A stretch of 64,000 nt of DNA, taken from the NCBI RefSeq assembly GCF_003336755.1, contig NZ_QMDI01000002.1:186001-250000 (forward strand), in the 5' to 3' direction. How positions within the stretch are numbered: position 1 is the stretch's first letter; every line of letters starts with the position of its first letter. The notes beneath the pieces are model-generated. The model saw only the letters and a program-made list of their open reading frames with translations. It was not told the DNA's origin and ran no database searches. Shown in pieces: positions 33,023 through 40,424 of the stretch. The stretch comes from Elioraea thermophila (ex Habib et al. 2022). GTDB taxonomy: Bacteria > Pseudomonadota > Alphaproteobacteria > Acetobacterales > Acetobacteraceae. A program made the position numbers and the translations under genes.

Positions 33023-34525
33023 CTAGCGCGCCGATGCGCGAAGGCGCCAGATCTCGACCGGTCCGCGCTCCTCCGGCACTGCGGCGGCGCGCTCGTAGGC
33101 CTCGGCCAAGGCGGCCTCGATCGCCGCCAGCGCCTCGGCGCGGATCACATGCATCCAGCCGCGGTCGATGACGATCGCGGCCGGGCGGGAAGCGAGGATG
33201 CGCGCGAGCTCCTCGTCCGCATCGACCGGCAGCACCTCGGCGTAATGGCCCGTGAGCTGAGCGGGGAAGACGAAGCGGCTCGCCGGTTCCAGGCGCGCGA
33301 GGAACAGCACCGCGACGTGGTAGTTGGCCATGAGCACCGGCGCGCGTGGCGGGAGTTCGGCAGCGAGCACGCGCGCCACCTCGCGCACCGGGTCGGGGCG
33401 CCAAAGCCCCGCGCCGGAGCGGAGCCGATAGAGCGCCTCGTCCCGCAACGCGTAGCCCGCGACGACGGCGACGACCACTCCCCAGGCGACACCTGGCGCG
33501 CCGGCGCGAAGGGAGAGGACGACGCGCACTGCGCCGAGCCCGCCGAGCAGGGACAGGGGCGGCAGCGCGATCAGGAAGTAATGCAGGAAGTACATCCCCG
33601 GTGCGGCGATCGCGAGGGAGGCGATGCTGAGCCACACCCAGCCGAACAGCAGAATGGTCCCGTCCGCGCGACGCGGCGGGACGGTAGCGACCAGCGCGAG
33701 CCCGATCGCGGGAAGCAGGGTGACGAGCGGCGTGGTGATCGCCCAGAACCGCACCTCGGGCGGGATTGCATCCCCCTGATACCGCAGCGGAGCAAGGACG
33801 AGCGCATCCCAGAGCACCCCCGCCGCCCCCATCGCAGCGTAGCCGGCGAACAGGAGGGCGGTCGGCAGACCGCACGCGACAGCGTAGACAATGGCGCGCC
33901 CAACCAATCCACCACCGGTCAGCCGCCGCCTGACGAGCGCCGGCAGGACGGCGACGGCGAAGGCGAAACAGCCCTCGAAGACCACCACCTGCTTGATCAG
34001 CAGCGCGAAGCCGATGAGAAGACCCATGGCGGCGAGGGCAGCGAAACCGATCGCCCTTTCGCCCCCGTCTCCGGCCGCGCGCACCGCGATCAGCAGGGCG
34101 GCCGTGACAAAGGGCGCAAACAGGATCTCGGTGTTGGTCGCAAGCCCGCTCAGCAGCGAGGATTGTCCGGCGTAGAGGAGACCCGCCGCGAGGGCAGCCG
34201 CCCTCCCCGCCCCCAGCGCGCGTGCGATCGCGACGAGCAGGCTCGCCGTCGCCGCCACCGCGATCACCCCGAGCAGGCGCACGGCAAGCACGCTTTCGCC
34301 GAACACCGCGAAGGCGAGCATGAACAGGGCAGGCGCGCCGGGCGGATGCATGTCCCACACCGCGAGGAACGGCCAACCGCCTTCGCGCCAAGCGCGCGCC
34401 TGGAGCAGGTAGAGGCCCTCGTCGGTGTCGATCACCGCCGGCACGAACGCGAAGCCGCGGGCGGCGGCGGCCACCAGCAGCATCAGGAGCGGCACCGCGC
34501 CGGGAAGGTCGAGAAGCCGCCTCAT
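33023..34525 (-). CDS. GT-C membrane glycosyltransferase (PMT/ArnT, GT39-like)
   Basis: 500-residue protein with about ten membrane helices and a soluble C-terminal domain of about 110 residues. The first periplasmic loop carries the acidic motif DTDEGLYLLQARAWREGGWP near 33-52, the catalytic region of lipid-phosphate-sugar-dependent glycosyltransferases. A second conserved-looking loop, HPPGAPALFML, follows. I chose ATG 34523-34525, which overlaps the upstream stop by four bases; the open frame extends about 490 residues further but only as arginine-rich shadow. Confidence 0.82.
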   Translation of the reverse strand: MRRLLDLPGAVPLLMLLVAAAARGFAFVPAVIDTDEGLYLLQARAWREGGWPFLAVWDMHPPGAPALFMLAFAVFGESVLAVRLLGVIAVAATASLLVAIARALGAGRAAALAAGLLYAGQSSLLSGLATNTEILFAPFVTAALLIAVRAAGDGGERAIGFAALAAMGLLIGFALLIKQVVVFEGCFAFAVAVLPALVRRRLTGGGLVGRAIVYAVACGLPTALLFAGYAAMGAAGVLWDALVLAPLRYQGDAIPPEVRFWAITTPLVTLLPAIGLALVATVPPRRADGTILLFGWVWLSIASLAIAAPGMYFLHYFLIALPPLSLLGGLGAVRVVLSLRAGAPGVAWGVVVAVVAGYALRDEALYRLRSGAGLWRPDPVREVARVLAAELPPRAPVLMANYHVAVLFLARLEPASRFVFPAQLTGHYAEVLPVDADEELARILASRPAAIVIDRGWMHVIRAEALAAIEAALAEAYERAAAVPEERGPVEIWRLRASAR

Positions 34526-36174
34526 CGCGAGGTGAACCAGCCGGGAGCAAGCACGTCGATGCCGTCGAAGCGGGCGAAGAGATCGCGCGCCGGATCGTGC
34601 GAGGCCCGTGCGAGCGCCATCGTGTCGGCATCGCGCAGCACGTAGAGCGTTGCGGGCTCGTATCGGCCGGAGCCGAGGCGCTCCGTCATCTCCGCGCGCA
34701 GCCGCTCGACGACACGCTGATCCACCCGGGCGAGATAGACCGCGTCGGTGGCGAGACCGTGCACGGCGGCGAGGCGGGCGAGCGACTCCCAATGGTCGCC
34801 GAAATTGCCGGCCGGCACCGCACGCAGGCGGCCGTAGCGGCGGGCCGCCTCCTCCCAGAACGGGTCGACCAGCCGGGGAGCCGGCTCGCGCGGCGCCGCC
34901 GCGACGAAGCCGCGCAGCCGCTCGAGCCCGACCGAGATGTCGGCGAACTGCAGCGGCACCGCGAGGAGGAGGATCGCAGCCGCGCCTCGCCCGCGCCATC
35001 GCGCCGCGACGGCGGCGATGGCGGCGAACAGGAGGGCATAGGCGAGCGGCCAGACGAAGCGTTCCGACGCCCGCAACAGGTCGGCAGCACGCTGGATGGC
35101 CTCCGGCAGCGGGACTTCGAACAGGACCTTCCCCGCGATCGCCGGGCGATTGCCGACGGCGAAGACGAGGAGGCCGAACAGGGCGAGCAGCAGGACGGCG
35201 TGGCGCGCGAGGGCGGTCCGCCAGCCGAGACGGCCCGACACGAGGGCCGCGAGCCCCGCTCCCAGCACCAGGAACGAGCCGAGGCCGAGATAGGAGCCGC
35301 CATATTCCCAGTGCCGCAAGGTGCGCAGTTCCGGCAGCAACCGCCCCCACTCCGCCGAATCGAACGGTGCTAGCAGATCGAGCGCGGTCATCCCGTAGCC
35401 CTCGCCGATCGGCGACGGGGCACCGCGGAGGACGAAGAAGCCTGCGGCCCAGAGCGCAGTCGCCGTCGACCCCGACACGACTGAGGCTTCGGCAGCCGTC
35501 CAACCCAGGCTGCGGTCGCGCCGCCAGCGGTCGATCAGGTCCGAAGCCCACAGGGCAGCGACCATCGCCAGCAGGTAGGACTGGATCAGGCCGGCGAGGC
35601 CGAGGAGCGCGGCCCAGCCCATGGCTTGCAGCCATCGTCGTGTCGGCGGGCGAAGCGCGAGGGCGAGCGCTGCGAGCAGCAGCCAGTGGGCGGCGAGCGC
35701 GAAGTGCCCGCCCATGCGGTTCAGCATCATCGGCTGGGCGGCGAACAGCGCCGCCCCGGCGCCGCGCGCGATCGCGTCGTTGGTCGCCCGACCCAACAGC
35801 CACCATGCCGCCGCCGCCTGCAGCGCCCCGCACCCGACGAGCCACGGCCCCCAGTACTGCTCGACCGATACGACGTCGCGCAGCGCCTTGAGGACGAAGG
35901 CAAGGAGCGGGATGACGTCGGCGTAGAAGATCGAGGAGCCGAGCTCGAGCCCCCAGTTCGGATTGAGGCCGGGGGGCGTCAGCCACGGCGTGGTTCGAAA
36001 GTAGCGCCAGGCGATCCAGTACGCGACCGGATCGGGGCCGAGGGGACCCGCCAGCATCCAGCCGATGTCATCGACGTCGAGGATGCGTGGGCCGTAGGCG
36101 ATGAGGGGCAGGCCGCCACCGATCAGGACGGCAAGGCCCAGCGAGAGCGCCGACGCGGCGTGCCGGCGGCGCAC
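34522..36174 (-). CDS. Polytopic membrane protein, DUF6311-like (second copy)
   Basis: About 550 residues with ten or more membrane helices and a soluble C-terminal domain of about 130 residues. WIAWRYFRTTPWLTPPGLNP and GSSIFYADVIPLLAFVLKAL near residues 50-90, then MMLNRMGGHFALAAHWLLL, align with the product at 24277-25890. I prefer GTG 36172-36174, because the sequence upstream is hydrophilic and appears to hold the infA promoter; ATG 36256-36258 is the alternative. It is the first gene of a minus-strand unit. Confidence 0.72.
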   Translation of the reverse strand: MRRRHAASALSLGLAVLIGGGLPLIAYGPRILDVDDIGWMLAGPLGPDPVAYWIAWRYFRTTPWLTPPGLNPNWGLELGSSIFYADVIPLLAFVLKALRDVVSVEQYWGPWLVGCGALQAAAAWWLLGRATNDAIARGAGAALFAAQPMMLNRMGGHFALAAHWLLLAALALALRPPTRRWLQAMGWAALLGLAGLIQSYLLAMVAALWASDLIDRWRRDRSLGWTAAEASVVSGSTATALWAAGFFVLRGAPSPIGEGYGMTALDLLAPFDSAEWGRLLPELRTLRHWEYGGSYLGLGSFLVLGAGLAALVSGRLGWRTALARHAVLLLALFGLLVFAVGNRPAIAGKVLFEVPLPEAIQRAADLLRASERFVWPLAYALLFAAIAAVAARWRGRGAAAILLLAVPLQFADISVGLERLRGFVAAAPREPAPRLVDPFWEEAARRYGRLRAVPAGNFGDHWESLARLAAVHGLATDAVYLARVDQRVVERLRAEMTERLGSGRYEPATLYVLRDADTMALARASHDPARDLFARFDGIDVLAPGWFTSR

Positions 36175-36232
36175 GTCAGGGGCCGCAGGGCCGGCCGGGG
36201 AGAACGAACGCCTGCCTTGCCCGCCGCCGCGC

Positions 36233-36261
36233 TTGACCCTGCAGGGGGTGAGGATCATGTT
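36233..36261 (+). promoter_or_regulatory. Candidate sigma-70 promoter for infA
   Basis: TTGACC (36233-36238) and CATGTT (36256-36261) are separated by 17 bases, matching five and three consensus positions. The start would be near 36268, about 29 bases before the infA ATG. Only 38 bases separate infA from the outermost possible start of the divergent gene, so a promoter must lie in this area. Confidence 0.4.
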
Positions 36262-36296
36262 CCGGGGCGGAACGGACAGATACGCGAAGAGGGCTG

Positions 36297-36515
36297 ATGC
36301 CGAAGGAGGACATGATCGAGTTCGACGGAACGGTGACGGAGTTGCTGCCGAACGCCATGTTCCGCGTCAAGCTCGACAACGATCACGTCATTCTCGCCCA
36401 CACCTCGGGAAAGATGCGCAAGAACCGGATCCGGGTGCTGGCCGGTGACCGGGTGAAGGTGGAGATGACGCCGTACGATCTGACCAAGGGGCGGATCACC
36501 TTCCGCTTCAAGTGA
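36297..36515 (+). CDS. infA: Translation initiation factor IF-1
   Basis: 72-residue S1/OB-fold protein that occupies the ribosomal A site during initiation. The whole sequence matches the family: start [20 protein letters not shown], then [19 protein letters not shown] and the end [17 protein letters not shown] six bases before the ATG is a good ribosome-binding site. Its TGA overlaps the GTG of maf by four bases. Confidence 0.98.
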   Translation: MPKEDMIEFDGTVTELLPNAMFRVKLDNDHVILAHTSGKMRKNRIRVLAGDRVKVEMTPYDLTKGRITFRFK

Positions 36516-37135
36516 GCCCGGCCTCCCCTGCGCCGGGCGCCGGCCCCCTCGTCCTCGCCTCCGCCTCGCCGCGTCGCCTCGACCTGTTGCGCCAGATCGG
36601 GCTCGAGCCCGATGCGGTCGTGCCGGCCGAGATCGACGAGACGCCGCGGAAACGCGAACTCCCCCCGCAGCTCGCGCGACGGCTGGCGCGGGCGAAAGCG
36701 GCCGCCGTGGCACGGCTTTACCCGGACGCGTTCGTGCTGGGGGCGGATTGCGTGGTCGCCGTCGGCCGCCGCGTGCTGCCGAAGACCGAGAGCGAAGAGG
36801 AGGCGCGGCGCCATCTCACCCTGCTCTCCGGGCGCCGACACCGCGTGCACGCGGCGGTGGCCGTGCTGGCACCGGACGGGCGGCGGGCCGAGCGCCTCGT
36901 CACCAGCATCGTCGCCTTCAAGCGGCTGACGGAGGCTGAGATCGCCGGCTACCTCGCTTCGGGCGAATGGCGCGACAAGGCCGGCGCCTACGCCATCCAG
37001 GGGCGTGCTGCCGCCTTCGTGCGTTTCCTCTCCGGCTCCTACAGCGGTGTCGTCGGGCTTCCGCTCGCGGAGACCGCCGCCCTACTCGCCGGGCTCGGGC
37101 GGCCGCTGCCGTGGATCGCGCGCGCCGGCTGTTGA
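36512..37135 (+). CDS. maf: Maf family nucleotide pyrophosphatase
   Basis: 207-residue house-cleaning enzyme that hydrolyses non-canonical nucleoside triphosphates. It has [20 protein letters not shown] near 14-33, the acidic residues of [29 protein letters not shown] and the C-terminal [20 protein letters not shown] block with the [10 protein letters not shown] ending. It starts with GTG overlapping the infA stop and runs into the start of the RNase gene, so infA, maf, rng and yacG form one unit. Confidence 0.94.
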   Translation: MSPASPAPGAGPLVLASASPRRLDLLRQIGLEPDAVVPAEIDETPRKRELPPQLARRLARAKAAAVARLYPDAFVLGADCVVAVGRRVLPKTESEEEARRHLTLLSGRRHRVHAAVAVLAPDGRRAERLVTSIVAFKRLTEAEIAGYLASGEWRDKAGAYAIQGRAAAFVRFLSGSYSGVVGLPLAETAALLAGLGRPLPWIARAGC

Positions 37136-38328
37136 TCGCCTCGCCGCCTGGCGAGCGTTGGCTGCTCGGCCTCGCCGGCGAACGCCTGGTGCGGGTCGAG
37201 ATCGAGCGCCTGCGCGCGCCCGACCGCGTCGGCGAGGTGCACGCCGCGCGGGTGACGGCGATCGCGCGCGGCCTCGCCGGGGCGTTCGTCGCCCTCGGCG
37301 ACGGCACGGAGGGTTTCCTGCCGGCCGAGGAGGCCGACCCGGCGCGACCGGAGGGCGGTCCGATCCGCCCCATCGAAACCTGCGTGCGGGAAGGCGAGCT
37401 CGTCGTCGTCCGCGTCGTACGGGCGGCGATGGGCGGCAAGGGGCTGCGCGTCAGCCGACGCGGCGTGGAGGGCGAGGTGCCGGCGGCGCCACCATCCGCC
37501 CCGGGCCTGATCGCCGCCGCGCCGGCGCGCGCCGTCTCACTCCTTGCCGAGGAGCCGGAGGTGACCGAGGTGCTGTGCGACGACGCCGCCCTCATCCCGG
37601 CCCTGCGCGCGGCGAGGCCCGATCTCGGTGCGCGCATCCGCTCGCATACGGGGCCGGCACCGTTGCTCGATGCCGCACTTGAAGACGAGGTGGAGGCGCT
37701 CACCGACCCGACGGTGGTCCTCGCTGACGGGCTCACCCTGCAGGTGACGATGGCGCCGGGGGCGACGGTGATCGACGTCGATCTCGCCGGCGGATCGGAT
37801 CGTACGGCGGCGAGTCGCCGACGCGAGGCCGCCAACCGGCTCGCGATCGCCGAGGCCGCTCGGCAAATCGTGCTGCGGAACCTCGGCGGCGTGATCCTGC
37901 TCGACCCGGCCGGGCTCTCGTCGCGGCGGGGGGCGCGCGAGGCTTTGGCGCGGGCGATGGCGCAGGCGCTCGCCGGCGACCCTGTGGGCGCGCGGGTGCT
38001 CGGCGTGTCGCGAGCGGGCCTGGTCGAGATCGTGCGGCCGAGGGTCAGGCCGCCGCTCGCCGAAGTGCTGGGAGCGGTGGACATCGCGTTCCGACCCTCG
38101 GCGACGACGGTGGCGTTGCGCGCCTTGCGTGCGCTGTGGCGGGAAAGCTTGGCACGGCCTGCAGCGCGGCTTCGCCTCCGACTCGGACGGATGGTCGGTG
38201 AGGCCTTGGCGCAGGAACGCGAGGCGATCGCCGCGACGGAAGCGCGCACAGGGCGGGCCGTATGCTGGCGGGTCGATGCTGCCCTGGCGCCGCTCGCCTG
38301 GTCGGTCGAGGATGCGGGCGATGGCTGA
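37111..38328 (+). CDS. Ribonuclease E/G family protein lacking the Zn-link
   Basis: 405-residue protein from GTG 37111, overlapping maf by 25 bases; TTG 37132, overlapping the maf stop, is the alternative. It has an S1-like segment at about 38-73 (VGEVHAARVTAIARGLAGAF, then GFLPAEEA) and the DNase-I-like core. Asp 222 (VIDVDLAGG) and Asp 265 (VILLDPAGL) match the two catalytic aspartates of RNase E. The CPxC Zn-link expected after SRAGLVEIVRPRVRP is absent, and the protein is shorter than Rng. It is a probable endoribonuclease with an atypical quaternary structure. Confidence 0.8.
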   Translation: MDRARRLLIASPPGERWLLGLAGERLVRVEIERLRAPDRVGEVHAARVTAIARGLAGAFVALGDGTEGFLPAEEADPARPEGGPIRPIETCVREGELVVVRVVRAAMGGKGLRVSRRGVEGEVPAAPPSAPGLIAAAPARAVSLLAEEPEVTEVLCDDAALIPALRAARPDLGARIRSHTGPAPLLDAALEDEVEALTDPTVVLADGLTLQVTMAPGATVIDVDLAGGSDRTAASRRREAANRLAIAEAARQIVLRNLGGVILLDPAGLSSRRGAREALARAMAQALAGDPVGARVLGVSRAGLVEIVRPRVRPPLAEVLGAVDIAFRPSATTVALRALRALWRESLARPAARLRLRLGRMVGEALAQEREAIAATEARTGRAVCWRVDAALAPLAWSVEDAGDG

Positions 38329-38545
38329 ACCGAGGAGGCCTCCCACCTGCCCGATCTGCGGCAAGCCGGCCGAACCGCGTTGGCGGCCGTTCTGCTCCCG
38401 CCGCTGCGCCGATGTCGATCTCGGCCGGTGGTTCGCCGGCGTCTATCGCGTGCCGACGGATGAGGCGCCCGAGGCGACGGAGGCGGAGTGGACAGAGGCG
38501 CCCGATCCGGCTACACGGTCGCCCTCGCGCCGTGGGCCCAGGTAG
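38321..38545 (+). CDS. yacG: DNA gyrase inhibitor YacG
   Basis: 74-residue zinc-finger protein. The ligands are CPICGKPAEP and FCSRRCADVDLGRW, followed by the conserved Y-x-V/I-P segment (GVYRVPTDE) and an acidic tail. YacG binds GyrB and inhibits gyrase in the described cases. I chose ATG 38321-38323, overlapping the RNase stop by eight bases. Its TAG stop (38543-38545) lies inside tRNA-Phe, so the two genes overlap by ten bases. Confidence 0.92.
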   Translation: MAEPRRPPTCPICGKPAEPRWRPFCSRRCADVDLGRWFAGVYRVPTDEAPEATEAEWTEAPDPATRSPSRRGPR

Positions 38546-38611
38546 CTCAGTTGGTAGAGCACGTGACTGAAAATCACGGTGTCGGTGGTTCGATTCCGCC
38601 CCTGGGCACCA
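38536..38611 (+). tRNA. tRNA-Phe (GAA), integration target
   Basis: 76-base tRNA with encoded CCA. The acceptor stem GCCCAGG pairs with CCTGGGC. The anticodon stem CGTGA/TCACG encloses CTGAAAA, giving anticodon GAA. Its last 45 bases, from the anticodon loop on, are repeated exactly at 44943-44987. The integrated element therefore starts inside this gene and restores its 3' part. Confidence 0.97.
38567..38611 (+). repeat. attL, 45-base direct repeat copy inside tRNA-Phe
   Basis: Runs from CTGAAAATCACGG in the anticodon loop to the terminal CCA. It is identical to 44943-44987; identity stops on both sides (GTGA before and TTTGC after here, CGCT and CGGCG there). This is the usual footprint of a tyrosine recombinase that uses a tRNA anticodon or T-arm region. 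Confidence 0.92.
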
Positions 38612-38636
38612 TTTGCAATCAATGAGTTAGCGGAAC

Positions 38637-38645
38637 TTATCCACA
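38637..38645 (+). other. Consensus DnaA box
   Basis: TTATCCACA, a perfect strong DnaA-binding nonamer, lies 26 bases inside the left end of the element. Only one copy was noticed in this region. A chance match to nine bases is quite possible, so the role is uncertain. Confidence 0.35.
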
Positions 38646-38661
38646 GGAACAAAGCGGGGTC

Positions 38662-38693
38662 AAAGTTGGAAGACGACACCATCTTCCAACTTT
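38662..38693. terminator. 12-base perfect inverted repeat near the left end of the element
   Basis: AAAGTTGGAAGA (38662-38673) and TCTTCCAACTTT (38682-38693) are separated by eight bases; on the plus strand a fourth T follows. It lies between attL and the end of the integrase gene. It may terminate integrase transcription, or it may be a recombinase or excisionase binding structure. It is the most A+T-rich spot of the neighbourhood. The rest of 38694-38842 has short A/C-rich CCGAACCG-like repeats and no gene. Confidence 0.5.
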
Positions 38694-38842
38694 TACCGAG
38701 AACACAACGAAACCGCACCGAAACCGGCCGCGCAACGAAAAACCCTTCCGAACCGAAGCCGAACCGTTCCCGTCCCGACGCAACCGCGCCACGGCCGGTC
38801 GCCTGTCACAACGCCGACACCACAACCAACGCGGGCACAACC

Positions 38843-39817
38843 TCAGCCCAAGCCTTCAGCCTCAAGCCGCGCCTTGAACGCCCGCACCACCGCCTTGCGC
38901 GTGCGAATGAGATAGTGTCGGTCGATCACCGCCTGCACGCTCTCCGGCGAATGACCCGTCACCCCCGCGATCGTGATCGCATCCAAACCGGCCTCGTGCA
39001 GCCGCGTGATGCAGGTGTGCCGAAGCTCCATGAACCACAGCCGCGCACACGCCGGCCGCTCCTTCGCTGCCTCGGCCCGCACCTCGGCGAAGGCACGCTT
39101 GAACGCGTCCTCCGTCCAGGGCCGGCCCGTGCGATCGTTGACCAACAGATGCGTGGGCGAAATCACCGCGCCGGGCCGCTCCGCCTCCGCCTTCAGCCGC
39201 GCCACCAAGTGCGGCACGACTGCCAAGGGCAGCTCGACCTGACGCCCGCGCTTCGACTGACGAAACCGTAACCACCCATCCGCCAGATCGGGCGGCGGCA
39301 AAGCGAGCAAGTCGCCCGGCCGTTGCCCCAGCCACTCGTTCAGCAGGATCGCGGTCGCCACCGAACGCAGGCCGAGCCGGTCGGCCGCCGCGACCATCAC
39401 CCGAATGTCCTCGGCCTCCCACAGCTGCGACTGCCGCCGCTTGCGGTAGCTGAGCCCGGGCTTGGCCGCCGGGTTCACCGTCACGAACGGCTGCCCCGTG
39501 CCGCAGTCGAGAAACCGCCCGGCCTCGAGCAGAAGCCGCAACACCCGCACCGCGGCCGCAGCCTTGGCCGGCGTGGGCCGCCCGTCCGTCACCGCCAGGC
39601 GATCGTGGAACTTGCGCACGATCAGCCCGGTGATGGCGCGCACCGGCGCATCGCCGAGCCAGTGCGCAATCAGATCGAGCGCGCGCTGGTAGCTCGCCTG
39701 GGTCGAGCGTTCGAGGGCCCGCCAGTACTCGGAGGCCTGGTACGCGTCGATCAGCGCCGCCACCGTGCCGGGCATAGGGCGGCGGCGCGGCCGCGCACCC
39801 TCCGCCGCCGGGCGCAC
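38843..39817 (-). CDS. Tyrosine recombinase (phage integrase), 5' end apparently lost
   Basis: 324 residues from GTG 39815-39817. A SAM-like core-binding domain (about 15-110) precedes the catalytic domain. Arg 166 (WLGQRPGD), Lys 189 (RQSKRGRQ), Arg 266 (MELRHTC), His 289 (VTGHSPE) and Tyr 302 (DRHYLIR) are present; the first His of HxxR is Met 263. The frame stays open and family-like upstream to a stop at 39887-39889 but without a start, so the N-terminal arm-binding region seems deleted. It may be active only in part. It would act on the flanking 45-base repeats. Confidence 0.85.
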   Translation of the reverse strand: MRPAAEGARPRRRPMPGTVAALIDAYQASEYWRALERSTQASYQRALDLIAHWLGDAPVRAITGLIVRKFHDRLAVTDGRPTPAKAAAAVRVLRLLLEAGRFLDCGTGQPFVTVNPAAKPGLSYRKRRQSQLWEAEDIRVMVAAADRLGLRSVATAILLNEWLGQRPGDLLALPPPDLADGWLRFRQSKRGRQVELPLAVVPHLVARLKAEAERPGAVISPTHLLVNDRTGRPWTEDAFKRAFAEVRAEAAKERPACARLWFMELRHTCITRLHEAGLDAITIAGVTGHSPESVQAVIDRHYLIRTRKAVVRAFKARLEAEGLG

Positions 39818-39879
39818 GCCGGCAACCGCCCTGCCCTTGCGCCAGGCATCGACCTCGGCGTTCCACCGCCGGCTATCGG

Positions 39880-40422
39880 GTGAGCCTCATCCTGGCCGAC
39901 CTGCCGGCCGAACAAGCGGCGGCACGAGCGATCGACCGCTTCCGCACCACGGGCCGCTTCGTCGACCCCGACTACGTCCTTTCGGTTGCGGATGGGCCGA
40001 AACGCGCCTACATGGAGACGCGAGGGCTGGCCGATGAGCATGCGCACTATACGACCGACGGACCCCGCGGCAGCCCACCCCGCTTCCGCGACGGAAGCCG
40101 AGACCTCCTCGCCGATGTTCGACTGGATGCAGGATCCGGACGCGGCGCCGCAGACGCCGTGGGCGAGCAGGCTGGAGCCGGCGATCCGCGCCGCCGTGCA
40201 GCGGATCCTGGCACCGCGGCTGACGCCGCCGGCACAAGCCGAAGCGGAGACGACGCCGACCTCCTCGTCCTGACCGAGGCGGTTGACGAGCTTGCCCGGC
40301 TCGGGCGGCTCGACGAGACCGACCTCGCCACCATCCGCCAGGGCAACGACGCCGCCGCCAAGGCCGCCGCCATGGCGGATGCGCTCGATGCCGCGGCGGC
40401 CTGCATGCTGAGGGCGGCGTAA
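39880..40422 (+). CDS. Hypothetical phage-element protein with mixed-frame coding signal
   Basis: 180-residue open frame from GTG 39880. Residues 1-50 (beginning MSLILADLPAEQAAARAIDR) and the last 50 or so (LTEAVDELARLGRLDETDLA) look like real, helical protein. The middle, roughly 60-125, is Arg/Gly/Asp-rich and looks out of frame, while the +1 frame there codes for a better protein (40034-40273). It could be one gene with two compensating indels, or separate small genes. It begins exactly where the integrase frame ends. I know no homologue. Confidence 0.35.
   Translation: MSLILADLPAEQAAARAIDRFRTTGRFVDPDYVLSVADGPKRAYMETRGLADEHAHYTTDGPRGSPPRFRDGSRDLLADVRLDAGSGRGAADAVGEQAGAGDPRRRAADPGTAADAAGTSRSGDDADLLVLTEAVDELARLGRLDETDLATIRQGNDAAAKAAAMADALDAAAACMLRAA
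40034..40273 (+). CDS. Hypothetical 79-residue protein, nested in the +1 frame
   Basis: The frame starts ATG AGC ATG and reads through MFDWMQDPDAAPQTPWASRL and EPAIRAAVQRILAPRLTP to a TGA at 40271-40273. G/C dominates at third codon positions in the way expected for genes of this genome. It lies wholly within the 39880-40422 frame. It has no membrane segment, cysteine or lipobox, so it is not an Rz1-like protein. The function is unknown; it may be a scaffold-like or accessory phage protein. Confidence 0.45.
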   Translation: MSMRTIRPTDPAAAHPASATEAETSSPMFDWMQDPDAAPQTPWASRLEPAIRAAVQRILAPRLTPPAQAEAETTPTSSS

Positions 40423-40424
40423 CG

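Noticed and set aside
33023-35986. 987-residue frame for the GT39-like gene
   Set aside because: The first 490 or so residues are arginine-rich shadow of the DUF6311-like gene; the protein-like part begins at ATG 34525.
38443-38718. 91-residue minus-strand frame with GAQGRNRTTDTVIFSH
   Set aside because: This is the well-known spurious translation of the antisense strand of a tRNA gene.
38694-38842. CRISPR-like repeats in the left arm of the element
   Set aside because: The CCGAACCG-like units are short and irregular with no constant spacer length; no CRISPR array is present in the window.
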